Origin: an uncultured Chloracidobacterium sp.
GTDB lineage: Bacteria > Acidobacteriota > Blastocatellia > Pyrinomonadales > Pyrinomonadaceae
Reading direction: 5' to 3'
NCBI GenBank assembly: GCA_936914845.1
Contig: CAKZGE010000001.1
Span: forward strand, 242,306-306,305
Length of the DNA stretch: 64,000 nt
Shown here: one piece after another, positions 38,208 through 47,494 of the stretch
How positions within the stretch are numbered: position 1 is the first letter of the stretch
Layout: each line of letters opens with the position of its first letter
Made by a program: the position numbers and the translations under genes
Notes under the pieces: generated by a model
The model's input: the letters and a program-made list of their open reading frames with translations, nothing else
What the model was told of the DNA's origin: nothing
Databases searched by the model: none

Positions 38208-39017
38208 ATGAACCGGCTTACCTACATCGGATTGGTGATCGCGGCGGTCATAGTTTTGGCGGCTATCTTTGCCCCGTTTCTAGCTACTCATGACATCACT
38301 GCCGGCGATCTTTCGATAAGATTTGCTCGGCCTTCGGCTGAACACTGGTTCGGAACCGATGCACTCGGCCGCGATATTTACTCGCGAATGTTGTTTGGAG
38401 CACGTATTTCGCTTGAGGTCGGAATTATAGTTGTCGCGGTTTCCGGCGTCGTTGGAACTCTGATCGGAGCGATCGCCGGTTTTTTCGGAGGCATCGTTGA
38501 CAAGATACTTTCCGGATATTTGTTTAACGTTATCTTGGCGTTTCCCGGACTGCTGTTGGCGATCGCCTTGGTTGCCTTTCTCGGTGCAGGTCTTTTTAAG
38601 CTGATACTAGCCCTCTGTATAATTGGCTGGGTGGGTTATGCGCGAGTGATGCGCGGCCAGGTCCTCAAGGTTCGCGAATACGATTTTGTCGTGGCGGCAA
38701 AGGCACTCGGAGCCGGAAATACGCGTATCCTGCTGACACATATTTTGCCAAATTCGATCCAGCCGCTGATCGTTCAGGCGTCTTTGGGAATGGCTGGTGC
38801 GGTGTTGTCTGAAGCGTCGCTTTCCTTTCTCGGGCTCGGCATTCCGCCGCCGGCACCTAGCTGGGGAACAATGATCGAAGAAGCTCGCAATTATTTCACA
38901 TATCACCCGCATGTTCTGTTCTTTCCGGGGGCAGCGATAGCTCTTACGGTTTTGGCATTTAACTTCATCGGTGATGGCCTGCGAGCGTATCTTGACCCGA
39001 AACAGAGGGCTCGCTAA
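38208..39017 (+). CDS. ABC permease, DppC/OppC type
   Basis: 269 residues, partner of the preceding gene (stop and start are adjacent). It has HWFGTDALGRDIYSRMLFGA near the N-terminus and the coupling loop YDFVVAAKALGAGNTRILLT, followed by EASLSFLGLGIPPPAPSWG. Imports oligopeptides or a similar solute across the inner membrane. Confidence 0.9.
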   Translation: MNRLTYIGLVIAAVIVLAAIFAPFLATHDITAGDLSIRFARPSAEHWFGTDALGRDIYSRMLFGARISLEVGIIVVAVSGVVGTLIGAIAGFFGGIVDKILSGYLFNVILAFPGLLLAIALVAFLGAGLFKLILALCIIGWVGYARVMRGQVLKVREYDFVVAAKALGAGNTRILLTHILPNSIQPLIVQASLGMAGAVLSEASLSFLGLGIPPPAPSWGTMIEEARNYFTYHPHVLFFPGAAIALTVLAFNFIGDGLRAYLDPKQRAR

Positions 39018-39070
39018 AAGTTTCGCAGCAAAGTTTTCTATCTTTGAGGCATCACATATTTTGACACGCT

Positions 39071-40204
39071 ATGAGCCGGATAGCCTTATTATTTATTATT
39101 CTTTTCGTGCCTTTCTCAATATGCCTGGCACAATCCGGCAGGCGCCCGGCCGCAACCCCGACCCCCGAAGTTCGAAATGACGTTACCGGCGATTATTCCG
39201 AATCGAAGCCTTTGCCTCAACGCCGCCGCCTTTCGGAAACAACTTTCAGGTCTGTCCGATCTCCTGCCAAGAAGGTCAAAGATGATCTTCCCCGGCAACA
39301 AACTCTGCGCGGCGATGAAGCCGATGTCATCACTGTTGACACTGATCTCGTTACCATTCCGGTTTCAGTATTTGATCGAAATGGATTGTATATTCCCGGC
39401 CTAGACAAGGACGATTTTCAGATCTTTGAAGATGGCAAAAGGCAGGAGATCTCCTATTTCGGCTCAACTGACAAACCATTCACGGTCGTCTTGCTGCTTG
39501 ATACCAGCTTGTCCGCTCAATATAGGATCGGTGAGATCCAAGAGGCTGCGGTGGCTTTTGTGGATCAGCTCGGCTCTCAAGACCAGGTCATGGTCCTTGA
39601 ATTTGACGGCGATGTAAAGGTTTTGTCTGAAGCGACCAACGATCGGGAAAAGTTATACCGGGCAATTCGCAAGGCTAGTTTCGGCAGCGGCACTTCCCTT
39701 TACGAGGCTGTCGATTTCGCACTCCGCAAGCGACTCGAAAAGGTCGCCGGCCGCAAGGCTATCGTTCTTTTTACCGACGGTGTCGACACCACTTCAAAAA
39801 AGAAATACAACTACGATTCGACACTTGATATGGCGGAAGAATCCGAAGCTCCGATCTTCGTCGTTTACTACAACACTTATGGCAGCGGACCGGCTCAAGA
39901 TCCGTGGGGCCGACGGCTTTCCACTATTGGCACATCTGCGGCCGAATATGCCCTTGGACGGAAATATCTCGAAGAACTTTCAGCCTATACAGGCGGACGT
40001 GTTTTCCAACCCGAGGCAATTCCCGGTGGTTTGCAAGCTGCCTTTGAAGGGATCGCGATTGAGCTTCGACGGCAATACAATATCGGCTACATTCCCTCCG
40101 AGACCGGAAGCCCCGGCCAGCGAAAACAGATACGAGTTCGTGTCGGCCGTCCCGGGTTGGTCATTCGGGCACGTGATAGCTATGTTGTTGGGGCTGCGAA
40201 ATAG
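39071..40204 (+). CDS. VWFA-related exported protein, acidobacterial type
   Basis: 377 residues with a signal peptide (1-20, CLAQ end). The pre-domain DLVTIPVSVFDRNGLYIPGL, DDFQIFEDGKRQEI followed by a vWA domain with metal site LLLDTSLS and TDGVDTT is the arrangement of the VWFA-related family best known from Acidobacteria (TIGR03436 type). It is a good taxonomic pointer. Probably a periplasmic or surface protein-interaction factor. Confidence 0.9.
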   Translation: MSRIALLFIILFVPFSICLAQSGRRPAATPTPEVRNDVTGDYSESKPLPQRRRLSETTFRSVRSPAKKVKDDLPRQQTLRGDEADVITVDTDLVTIPVSVFDRNGLYIPGLDKDDFQIFEDGKRQEISYFGSTDKPFTVVLLLDTSLSAQYRIGEIQEAAVAFVDQLGSQDQVMVLEFDGDVKVLSEATNDREKLYRAIRKASFGSGTSLYEAVDFALRKRLEKVAGRKAIVLFTDGVDTTSKKKYNYDSTLDMAEESEAPIFVVYYNTYGSGPAQDPWGRRLSTIGTSAAEYALGRKYLEELSAYTGGRVFQPEAIPGGLQAAFEGIAIELRRQYNIGYIPSETGSPGQRKQIRVRVGRPGLVIRARDSYVVGAAK

Positions 40205-40254
40205 CCGCGTTCAATTGACACACCTAAATTACTAGTGCAGACTTATCTCTAATT

Positions 40255-40410
40255 CCTCAGGGGAGTAGCCAAGCCGCGGAGACATGCGGCCTTGCGAAAG
40301 ACGACATACTGGCCTGACCGGCCCGCTTCGCAAGCAGAGAAATTTCTGAGAGCCAGACCTGTGACGCCATCGAATCGGCTCGATGGACTTCGTCACGTGT
40401 CCGGCTTTTT
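40255..40410 (+). promoter_or_regulatory. yybP-ykoY manganese riboswitch
   Basis: The leader of the GDT1-type gene carries the conserved halves of the yybP-ykoY element: GGGGAGTAGCC at 40260-40270 and GCCAGACCT at 40352-40360, separated by hairpins (for example GCCGCGG/ATGCGGC). A following stem (GTGACGCCATCGA paired with TCGATGG and CGTCAC, ending near 40401) and a T-run to 40415 look like a terminator, so Mn2+ binding probably relieves termination. A TTGACA box lies at 40215-40220. Known biology: this riboswitch senses Mn2+ and controls manganese efflux genes. Confidence 0.88.
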
Positions 40411-40424
40411 TATTTGGGTTGACT

Positions 40425-41000
40425 ATGACAGCATTTTGGGTATCTCTGATCTATGTTCTGATCGCCGAAATGGGCGATAAGACACAACTCGTCGCTCTCG
40501 CCTTTGCCACCCGATTCAAGGCATGGATCGTGCTTCTCGGCGTCTTTATAGCCACACTTTTGATCCACCTTCTGTCGGTATTTGCGGGCGAGTTGGCGGG
40601 CAACAATCTACCTGAATTCTGGGTCAAGCTCTCAGCGGGCATTGCATTCATTATATTCGGGGTGTGGACGATCCGTGGCGACACCTACGAAGAGAACGAA
40701 GGCACAACTTCGCGACTTTCACGATTTGGGCCTATCGCAACGGTTGCCGCTGCATTTTTTTTAGCTGAACTTGGGGACAAAACAATGCTGGTCACCATCA
40801 CAGTGGCCAGCGAACAGCAGCATTTCATTCCGGTTTGGATCGGCAGCACGATCGGTATGGTGATCGCCGACGCCATAGCCATCATCGTTGGACGCCTGCT
40901 CGGCAAAAAACTACCCGAACGCGTGATCAAATATTCCGCGGCCGCGGTCTTCGTTATTTCAGGTTTGTATAATCTATATGCGGCGTGGCAAGTTCCGTAG
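40425..41000 (+). CDS. TMEM165/GDT1-family manganese (Ca/Mn) transporter
   Basis: 191 residues from the ATG at 40425, six or seven membrane helices in two repeats, each with the family motif E-x-G-D-K-T (EMGDKTQ near residue 13 and ELGDKTM near 115). GDT1/UPF0016 proteins export Mn2+ in bacteria. The Mn riboswitch directly upstream supports this function strongly. Confidence 0.92.
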   Translation: MTAFWVSLIYVLIAEMGDKTQLVALAFATRFKAWIVLLGVFIATLLIHLLSVFAGELAGNNLPEFWVKLSAGIAFIIFGVWTIRGDTYEENEGTTSRLSRFGPIATVAAAFFLAELGDKTMLVTITVASEQQHFIPVWIGSTIGMVIADAIAIIVGRLLGKKLPERVIKYSAAAVFVISGLYNLYAAWQVP

Positions 41001-41075
41001 CAACGGACGGTCCGATAGCGAACATCCTCGCTCTGGACCATGTCTCTTTATTTCATGCTAATGATGCCGGACCAT

Positions 41076-41426
41076 TTACTGTTCAGTATCAAATTCCTGT
41101 GCCGGAATGTCGCGCTGTTTAAGAACGCGGTCAAGCATCTCGGAACATTCGGAGCTGCGCGAGGCAAGTTGGGCATCGACTTGGGCCTGGGCGGTGCGGA
41201 CTTGGTGGAATTCGTCCGCAATGTGCAGAGCGGCCAAAATCGCTACTTTTAGTGAATCGACGGTAAGCGTACCTGACGCGATCTCTCGCATTTTGCGGTC
41301 AACGTAGTCCGCCAACCGTAGAATATATTCGTTATCGCCGTCCGACCGAATGCTGTAATGCTGATTATAGATTTCGACTCGGATAGAATTTTCGGTAATT
41401 TCAGGTTGGTTTTTTCCGCTGATCAT
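41076..41426 (-). CDS. zapA: Cell division protein ZapA
   Basis: 116 residues: an N-terminal beta hairpin (SIRVEIYNQHYSIRSDGDNE), then a helix LRLADYVDRKMREIASG and a C-terminal coiled coil with AILAALHIADEFHQV. ZapA cross-links FtsZ filaments at the division ring. It follows a ZapB-like gene by five bases and lies downstream of it in the same direction, as in many bacteria. Confidence 0.88.
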   Translation of the reverse strand: MISGKNQPEITENSIRVEIYNQHYSIRSDGDNEYILRLADYVDRKMREIASGTLTVDSLKVAILAALHIADEFHQVRTAQAQVDAQLASRSSECSEMLDRVLKQRDIPAQEFDTEQ

Positions 41427-41431
41427 AAAAA

Positions 41432-41713
41432 CTATCTCCGGACCGCTTCGGAAACTTCGGCGTCGATGATCGTCATGGCATCAAGCATGGCTTCGACCTT
41501 CAATTGAATGGCGTCCCGTTCAGAAAGCAGGCTTTCGAGCTTTTCTTCCAACCGATTTTTTTCCGCCAAAATATTTGTATGGTCGCGGCGCAAGGAAACC
41601 ACCTCGCGTTCGAGCTTGTCTTTCTCCTCGCGGATCTTTTTAGCGAATTCGATCGTGAGGTATATCTTATCCTCGAGATGCGAAAACTTTTCCATTCCCG
41701 TCAGGCCATTCAT
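41432..41713 (-). CDS. ZapB-like coiled-coil protein
   Basis: 93 residues from the ATG at 41713, chosen because GGAG lies nine bases upstream; a TTG start at 41728 is less supported. Nearly all of it is one coiled coil (EKDKLEREVVSLRRDHTNIL, NRLEEKLESLLSERDAI). Position just before zapA suggests a ZapB-like Z-ring partner. The assignment is by size, structure and neighbourhood. Confidence 0.7.
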   Translation of the reverse strand: MNGLTGMEKFSHLEDKIYLTIEFAKKIREEKDKLEREVVSLRRDHTNILAEKNRLEEKLESLLSERDAIQLKVEAMLDAMTIIDAEVSEAVRR

Positions 41714-41805
41714 ACCGATCTGCTCCAAACTGTGCAGGGAAACTTTTTTGAGATATTGATTATGCGGACTTTTTCATAAAACCTCAAGTAATATCTCAAG
41801 AAATT

Positions 41806-43896
41806 TCAATATCGTTGTTTTATGCTGAGCTTTTCTTCCGTTGCGGCGACTATTCGATCATGTTCAGCGGAGACCTCTTCTTCGGTCAACGTACGGTCGT
41901 CGCTGCGATATTCAAGGCGGACCGTCAACGATCGTTCGTTCTCACCCATTCCCTTGCCTTCATAGTTATCAACAAATGAAACAGAATCGAGAGTGTCGCC
42001 GGCTGCCGATAACATTACCGCCCTTACATCGGCATAGGTCTGGTCGCGACGCAATATCAACGAAACATCGCGTACGACCGCAGGAAAACGCGGTAAAGGA
42101 CGATAAACGACCGCCGCAGTTGCCGCTCCCAAAACCGTCTGTAGATCGATCTCCGCAACATAGATTGCTTGTTTAAACTTATAATCCGCCGCGATTTCCT
42201 CATTTAGTCGGCCTAAAGTGCCTACTTTTTTCCTGTTCAAGAAAATGGCCGCAGATTGACCTCGCCGCAGGTGCTTTACATCTTCCGCCGAAAATTTGAT
42301 GTCGTCGCAGCCGATAGAAGCGAGTGCGGCCTCCAGCGATCCTTTAAGATCAAAAAGGTCGAGCTTTCGACCGGCGGCATCGCGGCTCTCGTTTCTTTCT
42401 TCGCCCGTAATTGCCATGCCCAGCACCTCGCGTTCATCAGGCAATTCGCCGCTTCCCGCGTTTGAAAATACGCGGCCGATCTCAAAAAGCATCAGGTCTT
42501 TCCGCTGATGGTTAAAATTTAACCGGACGGCCTCGATCAGGCCCGGCAGCAGCGAGGGGCGCATTCGAATAGCACCATCAATAACCGAATCGAGCAATGT
42601 GACCGGTTCTGCTCCGACTGCCGGAAGCAATTCGAACATACCGTCAAAATTGGTTTGAATAAAGCTGTACGAAAGTGCCTCGTCAAATCCCAAAGCGGTC
42701 AAGGTGCGGCGAAGCGTTTTTTTGCGCGGCTCAGCTGCCTGATATTCTCCGGCCTGAATGGACGCCGGGAGAAGTTCTTCGATGCGTTCGTAGCCGGCAT
42801 GTCGGGCGACCTCTTCGACAAGGTCTTCTTCGATAGAGATATCATGCCGCCACGAAGGGGCAACAAAGCGATTGAATGTTTCCGTCTGTTCCGTGATCCC
42901 GATACCCAAAGCAGAAAGAATGCGAAGGCACTCTGTACGGTCCACCTCCATACCGGTAAGGCGTCTTACGGCACGCGAAATATCTTTCGAATCGATCGAT
43001 GTCGGCTCGGCCTTGCCCGGATAGAGATCAACGGGATCAGCCGATTCGCCTCCCGCCAGCTCCGCTATAAGCTGTGCGGCACGTTCAGAGGCACGCAGCA
43101 AATTCTCAATATCCACACCCCTTTCAAAACGATAACTGGCTTCCGTAGAAAGATTTAAGGCACGCGATGTTTGTCGTATATTCTCTCGTTTGAAATAGGC
43201 AACCTCAAGCAGCACATTAACTGTTTCATCAGTTATGCTTGAATCATAGCCGCCCATAATGCCGGCGACGGCGATCGGACTATCAGCATCACAAATGGCC
43301 AACATCGCTTGGTCAAGTTTTCGTTCAACTTCGTCGAGCGTTTTTAGCGTCTCGCCATGGCGTGCACGGCGAACGACTATCCGATGCCCGGACAGTTTAT
43401 CGAGATCGAAAGCATGCATCGGCTGGCCTAGTTCATGCATTACATAATTTGTAACGTCGGCAATGTTGTTAATGGACCGTTCGCCAATGGCCTCAAGACG
43501 CTCGACCAGCCACGCCGGCGACGGGCCTACCTTGACGTTGCGGATGATGCGGGCGGTAAAACGTCCGCAAAGTTCCGGCGCATCGATCCGCACGATCTCC
43601 GGCGCAAGCACAGCGGGAAAAGGGATCGAATCCGGATCGACGTCGCCGGGCCTAACTGCGTTTGGACCTGCGATCTTAAGCTTTTGACCGGTAATAACGC
43701 CCAATTCGCGGGCGACGCCCAAATGCGACAGACAATCCGACCGGTTTGATGTAAGGTCGATGTCAAAAACATGATCGCCGGCAACCGGTTCGACGCCTTC
43801 GACGGTCAAACCGACACGCGTTAGTTCGTCTGCTGCGGCTCTCGGCGGCAGATCGAATTCGATCAGATCTTTAAGCCAGTTATAACTGATATTCAT
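41806..43896 (-). CDS. pheT: Phenylalanyl-tRNA synthetase beta subunit, short form
   Basis: 696 residues. It contains the N-terminal NISYNWLKDLIEFDL, the B3/B4 editing region (LEVAYFKRENIRQTSRALNL, STEASYRFERGVD), the B5 domain and the C-terminal anticodon-binding FDX-ACB domain (PRFPAVVRDVSLILRRD). The EMAP/OB tRNA-binding insert present in the longer beta subunits is missing: the protein passes directly from VEPVAGDH to FDIDLTSNRSDCLSH. This shorter form is known in some lineages. It follows pheS by 86 bases. Confidence 0.95.
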   Translation of the reverse strand: MNISYNWLKDLIEFDLPPRAAADELTRVGLTVEGVEPVAGDHVFDIDLTSNRSDCLSHLGVARELGVITGQKLKIAGPNAVRPGDVDPDSIPFPAVLAPEIVRIDAPELCGRFTARIIRNVKVGPSPAWLVERLEAIGERSINNIADVTNYVMHELGQPMHAFDLDKLSGHRIVVRRARHGETLKTLDEVERKLDQAMLAICDADSPIAVAGIMGGYDSSITDETVNVLLEVAYFKRENIRQTSRALNLSTEASYRFERGVDIENLLRASERAAQLIAELAGGESADPVDLYPGKAEPTSIDSKDISRAVRRLTGMEVDRTECLRILSALGIGITEQTETFNRFVAPSWRHDISIEEDLVEEVARHAGYERIEELLPASIQAGEYQAAEPRKKTLRRTLTALGFDEALSYSFIQTNFDGMFELLPAVGAEPVTLLDSVIDGAIRMRPSLLPGLIEAVRLNFNHQRKDLMLFEIGRVFSNAGSGELPDEREVLGMAITGEERNESRDAAGRKLDLFDLKGSLEAALASIGCDDIKFSAEDVKHLRRGQSAAIFLNRKKVGTLGRLNEEIAADYKFKQAIYVAEIDLQTVLGAATAAVVYRPLPRFPAVVRDVSLILRRDQTYADVRAVMLSAAGDTLDSVSFVDNYEGKGMGENERSLTVRLEYRSDDRTLTEEEVSAEHDRIVAATEEKLSIKQRY

Positions 43897-43982
43897 TTAG
43901 CTTAAGTTTGTTGTCCGTAATATCGGTTCAAAACGACAAATATAATGAGAAAAAATTTCAAGGCAGAAAAAATGGTTCGCCC

Positions 43983-45071
43983 TTATCTAAACTGTTCCAA
44001 AAACCTCACATCGTTATCGAACATCAACCGAATGTCGTCCAGCGAATACATCAGAGCGCACATCCGTTCCAACCCGAAGCCAAACGCAAAGCCGCTATAG
44101 ACCGCGGGATCGATGCCGCAATTGCGAAGCACGTTCGGGTGAACCATTCCGCAGCCGCCAAGTTCTATCCAGCCGGAGCCTTTACAGGGACGGCAGCGTT
44201 CACCTGATACCTGGCCCGTTCCGCCGCATTTGAAACAAGAAAAATCGAATTCTGCTGACGGTTCCGTAAAAGGAAAATATGACGGCCGAAAGCGGGTAAC
44301 CGTATTTTCGCCAAACAATCGTTTGAGCCATTCGGTAACGGTGCCTTTCAGATGCGCCATCGTGATGTCCTTATCAACACACAACCCCTCAATCTGATGA
44401 AACATTGGAACGTGTGTCATATCCGGCGTGTCGCGGCGAAAAACTTTTCCGGGGGCGAGTATTCTAAGCGGAGCTCCGCGACGTTCCATCGCTCTGATCT
44501 GTACGGTCGATGTCTGCGAACGCAACGCAAACCCTTCGGTCGTATAAAAGGTATCTTGCGATTCACGAGCCGGATGCCCGTCCGGGATGTTCAAAGCCTC
44601 GAAATTATAATGGTCCGTCTCGATCTCGCGGTCATCTTCGATCGAATAGCCCATTGAAACAAAGATGTCTTCGATCTTTTCACGCAAAATGGTGATCAGA
44701 TGCAAATGACCTGTCCGCGGGCGGCGTCCGGGAATGGTGACATCGACGCGTTCGAGTTCTGCTTTGGCGTCGTCGATATATTTTTTGATGCGAAATTCGG
44801 TTTGGCCAATGGTGTCGGCGATCGCCTTTTCCACGGACTGCACCCTTTGACCAAAATTTCCGCGCTCTTCGGCGGCGACCTTACCGATCAGCTTTTTGAC
44901 GGCCGCCAGCTCCGATTTTTTGCCGGCGTGCCGAATTCGGATATCGCCGAGCTGCTGAAGCAATGCTTGTGCTTCCGCCAAGCCGGAGCCAAGATCAATG
45001 TTCAAAAATTGCTCGATATCTTGTTCAAAGGCAATGCGTACCGCATCTGCCCTTTCCATTTCGTTTGACAT
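43983..45071 (-). CDS. pheS: Phenylalanyl-tRNA synthetase alpha subunit
   Basis: 362 residues. An N-terminal coiled coil (about 1-100) is followed by the class II catalytic core: TGHLHLITILREKIEDIFVS, NIPDGHPARESQDTFYTT, RPSYFPFTEPSAEFDFSCF and GFAFGFGLERMCAL. The insert FKCGGTGQVSGERCRPCKG has two Cys pairs and could bind zinc. It forms the alpha2beta2 enzyme with PheT. Confidence 0.96.
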   Translation of the reverse strand: MSNEMERADAVRIAFEQDIEQFLNIDLGSGLAEAQALLQQLGDIRIRHAGKKSELAAVKKLIGKVAAEERGNFGQRVQSVEKAIADTIGQTEFRIKKYIDDAKAELERVDVTIPGRRPRTGHLHLITILREKIEDIFVSMGYSIEDDREIETDHYNFEALNIPDGHPARESQDTFYTTEGFALRSQTSTVQIRAMERRGAPLRILAPGKVFRRDTPDMTHVPMFHQIEGLCVDKDITMAHLKGTVTEWLKRLFGENTVTRFRPSYFPFTEPSAEFDFSCFKCGGTGQVSGERCRPCKGSGWIELGGCGMVHPNVLRNCGIDPAVYSGFAFGFGLERMCALMYSLDDIRLMFDNDVRFLEQFR

Positions 45072-45266
45072 AAATTGCCCGGGAAAATCGCCGCGAATGC
45101 GAACGCCGCGGCTGAAATATACAATCCGTCATTGTATCAATTGAACCCGATTTGGTAAATCCTTTGCGCAAAAAATATCGTTAATTTTTCCAAATATTTC
45201 TCCGTGGTTTAATATGATACAGGTCAATTGATATTATCGGAGCAGATCAATTCTCCCATCATAAAT

Positions 45267-46301
45267 ATGAAAGCAATAGTAAAGAGCAAGGCGGAACCCG
45301 GACTGTGGATCGAAGACGTACCGGTTCCGGAGATGGGCATCAACGACGTGATGATCCGCGTAAAGCGTGGAGGCATCTGCGGAACGGACCTGCATATATA
45401 CAACTGGGATGCATGGGCGCAGAGCACGATCAAGGTCCCGATGACGATCGGCCACGAATTTGTCGGTGAGATCGTCGATGTCGGTTCGAACGTGCTCGAC
45501 TTCACTGCCGGCGACATCGTCAGCGTCGAAGGCCATCTCGTCTGCGGACGCTGCCGTAACTGCATGGCAGGCAAGCGTGCGTTGTGTGCGAACACACGCG
45601 GTGTCGGCGTGAACACCAACGGCGGATTCGCCGAGTTCATCGCCGTTCCTTACACCAACATCTGGAAGCACAAGCCCGACATCGACCTCGACGTCGCGGC
45701 GATCTTCGACCCCTTCGGCAACGCCGTCCACACCGCGCTCGAATTCGAAGTGTTCGGCGAAGACGTGCTCATCACCGGAGCCGGCCCGATCGGCATCATG
45801 GCAGCCGCCGTCGCCAAACACGCCGGAGCCCGCAACATCGTCATAACTGACGTAAATCCGTTCCGCCTCGAACTCGCCGAAAAGATGGGCCACGTCACAA
45901 AGGCCGTCGATGTCAGCAAGACAACGATAAAAGACGTCCAAAAAGAGCTCGGCATGAAAGAAGGTTTCGATGTCGGCATGGAGATGTCCGGCGTCCCGCA
46001 AGCCTTCAAAGACATGCTCGACAACATGTTTCACGGCGGCAAGATCGCCTTCCTCGGCATCCCTTCCACCGAGTTCGACGTCAACTGGAAGACCGTCATC
46101 TTCAACATGATCACCATCAAAGGCATCTACGGCCGCCAGATGTACGAAACCTGGTACCAAATGTCCAACCTCCTCGACGTCGGGGTTGACATCTCCCCCG
46201 TCGTCACCCACCGCTATTCCTACAAAGACTTCGAACAAGGCTTCGAAGCCATCAAAGAAGGAAACTGCGGCAAAGTCGTTTTGAATTTTGAGGAGTTTTG
46301 A
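45267..46301 (+). CDS. tdh: L-threonine 3-dehydrogenase
   Basis: 344 residues from the ATG at 45267 (the frame opens earlier at 45228). A zinc alcohol-dehydrogenase-type enzyme: catalytic zinc site GGICGTDLHIYNWDAWAQ and GHEFVGEIVD, structural zinc Cys in CGRCRNCMAGKRALC, NAD site ITGAGPIGIMAAAVA. It oxidises L-threonine to 2-amino-3-ketobutyrate. It is clearly richer in GC and C-ending codons than its neighbours. Its last about 140 bases are the sequence found again, in pieces, five times in the next 7 kb, which makes the 3' end of this gene an apparent insertion hotspot. Confidence 0.95.
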   Translation: MKAIVKSKAEPGLWIEDVPVPEMGINDVMIRVKRGGICGTDLHIYNWDAWAQSTIKVPMTIGHEFVGEIVDVGSNVLDFTAGDIVSVEGHLVCGRCRNCMAGKRALCANTRGVGVNTNGGFAEFIAVPYTNIWKHKPDIDLDVAAIFDPFGNAVHTALEFEVFGEDVLITGAGPIGIMAAAVAKHAGARNIVITDVNPFRLELAEKMGHVTKAVDVSKTTIKDVQKELGMKEGFDVGMEMSGVPQAFKDMLDNMFHGGKIAFLGIPSTEFDVNWKTVIFNMITIKGIYGRQMYETWYQMSNLLDVGVDISPVVTHRYSYKDFEQGFEAIKEGNCGKVVLNFEEF

Positions 46302-46393
46302 TCAGCCTTCAACAGATTTGGGTTTCATTGGAACGAACTTCGAAACTTAATTGTCTCTTTCTTGACATCGTTTGATGGACTAACTTAGCGTAT

Positions 46394-47494
46394 ATGACCT
46401 ATTTTGACCGAATAACCGAACTGACCAAATCAGTGCCAGCAACCTTAGTTGACTTTTGCGTGCCCCGTGTCCCAGCAAGGGTTCCCACTCAAGCCTCTTC
46501 TGAATTTATCACCAATAAGGAACAGGGGGATTGGGCAGAGGACTTAATTTTTCGTGCGATAAACGAAGGTTCTAAGAATCATGTTGCTATTCGCTACGGA
46601 AAATCCGACGATCTTGTGGCTGGCGAAGCTGGATTTGATCAGTTCTTTCAGGAATTTCAAAATGAGCTCGACACTATAGGCAAGCGGCCTGATTTGTTAA
46701 TTCTCCGCAAAGAAGACTTCCGTGAAGACTTGGGAACTGACATTAGCCGGATTCCGCATAACGAAGTTACGGAGTATGTGAAAAAGGCGGTGGCTGGGAT
46801 CGAAGTTCGCTCAAGTGCCTTCCTTATGGATCGCTACGATGAAGCAATGAAGGTGAGGACAACTAGTTGCACAACCGCCGCTCTCGAAATTAGGGATCGC
46901 ATACTCAGAGAGTTCGGTGATCTTCTCGACCATGACTCGCGACGCCATTACATACCGCTGCTAGAAGCATTAACGGAAGAAACTTTGATTGTTGGAGACT
47001 TCCGAGTGCCATCCTGGTCGTCGAGTGATCGACTCGTCACGCTTAAAGAGTGTTTTAAGGACCTGAAGAAAAATATAAAGGATATTCAGAAACGGGATTA
47101 TTTGAGCATCACGCCGAAGGCCGAGGACATTAAGGTCGTCTATAAATGGATCGAATGCTTTGATGTTCCACACTACTATTTTCAGGTTTTCTTTGACAAG
47201 GTCTTTGGCATTTCGTTCGAGCAAATTCTCACTATTATTTCCGACCCAGACAACGATGGTCGTATCTTTTCAGTTGAAGCAGATAACAAGAATCAGAATA
47301 AAACGACCTTTAAGATTAGATCCAAGATAGGTACTCCGCTTGCGGGACGTGTGGATGAACCCACACATTCGAGTGTGAGGAAAGAAATTGGCCGAGGAAG
47401 GCTCCTCTTCTACGTTACGTTCAATGGCGGAACTGCTTACCTTGACTTGGAGAAGCTTAGAGAAATTTTAGGAATTGATGCAGAGGAGTTTTAG
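46394..47494 (+). CDS. Type II restriction endonuclease, AccI-like
   Basis: 366 residues. The N-terminal region with ASSEFITNKEQGDWAEDLIF and a PD-(D/E)xK-like core, RPDLLIL (Asp100) followed by GIEVRSSAFL (Glu137), resembles the AccI family of type II endonucleases, which cut GT/MKAC. The adjoining methyltransferase starts on the base after the stop, the normal arrangement of a restriction-modification pair. A TTGACA box at 46362-46367 may drive both. Base composition is AT-richer than tdh and the core, pointing to transfer. The exact family is from memory of its motifs; a nuclease role is well supported by the context. Confidence 0.75.
   Translation: MTYFDRITELTKSVPATLVDFCVPRVPARVPTQASSEFITNKEQGDWAEDLIFRAINEGSKNHVAIRYGKSDDLVAGEAGFDQFFQEFQNELDTIGKRPDLLILRKEDFREDLGTDISRIPHNEVTEYVKKAVAGIEVRSSAFLMDRYDEAMKVRTTSCTTAALEIRDRILREFGDLLDHDSRRHYIPLLEALTEETLIVGDFRVPSWSSSDRLVTLKECFKDLKKNIKDIQKRDYLSITPKAEDIKVVYKWIECFDVPHYYFQVFFDKVFGISFEQILTIISDPDNDGRIFSVEADNKNQNKTTFKIRSKIGTPLAGRVDEPTHSSVRKEIGRGRLLFYVTFNGGTAYLDLEKLREILGIDAEEF

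Noticed and set aside
45234..46238. Long minus-strand frame (334 codons) opposite tdh
   Set aside because: It is a shadow of the GC-rich, C-ending codon use of tdh on the other strand; Asp/Val/His-rich composition and no family features.
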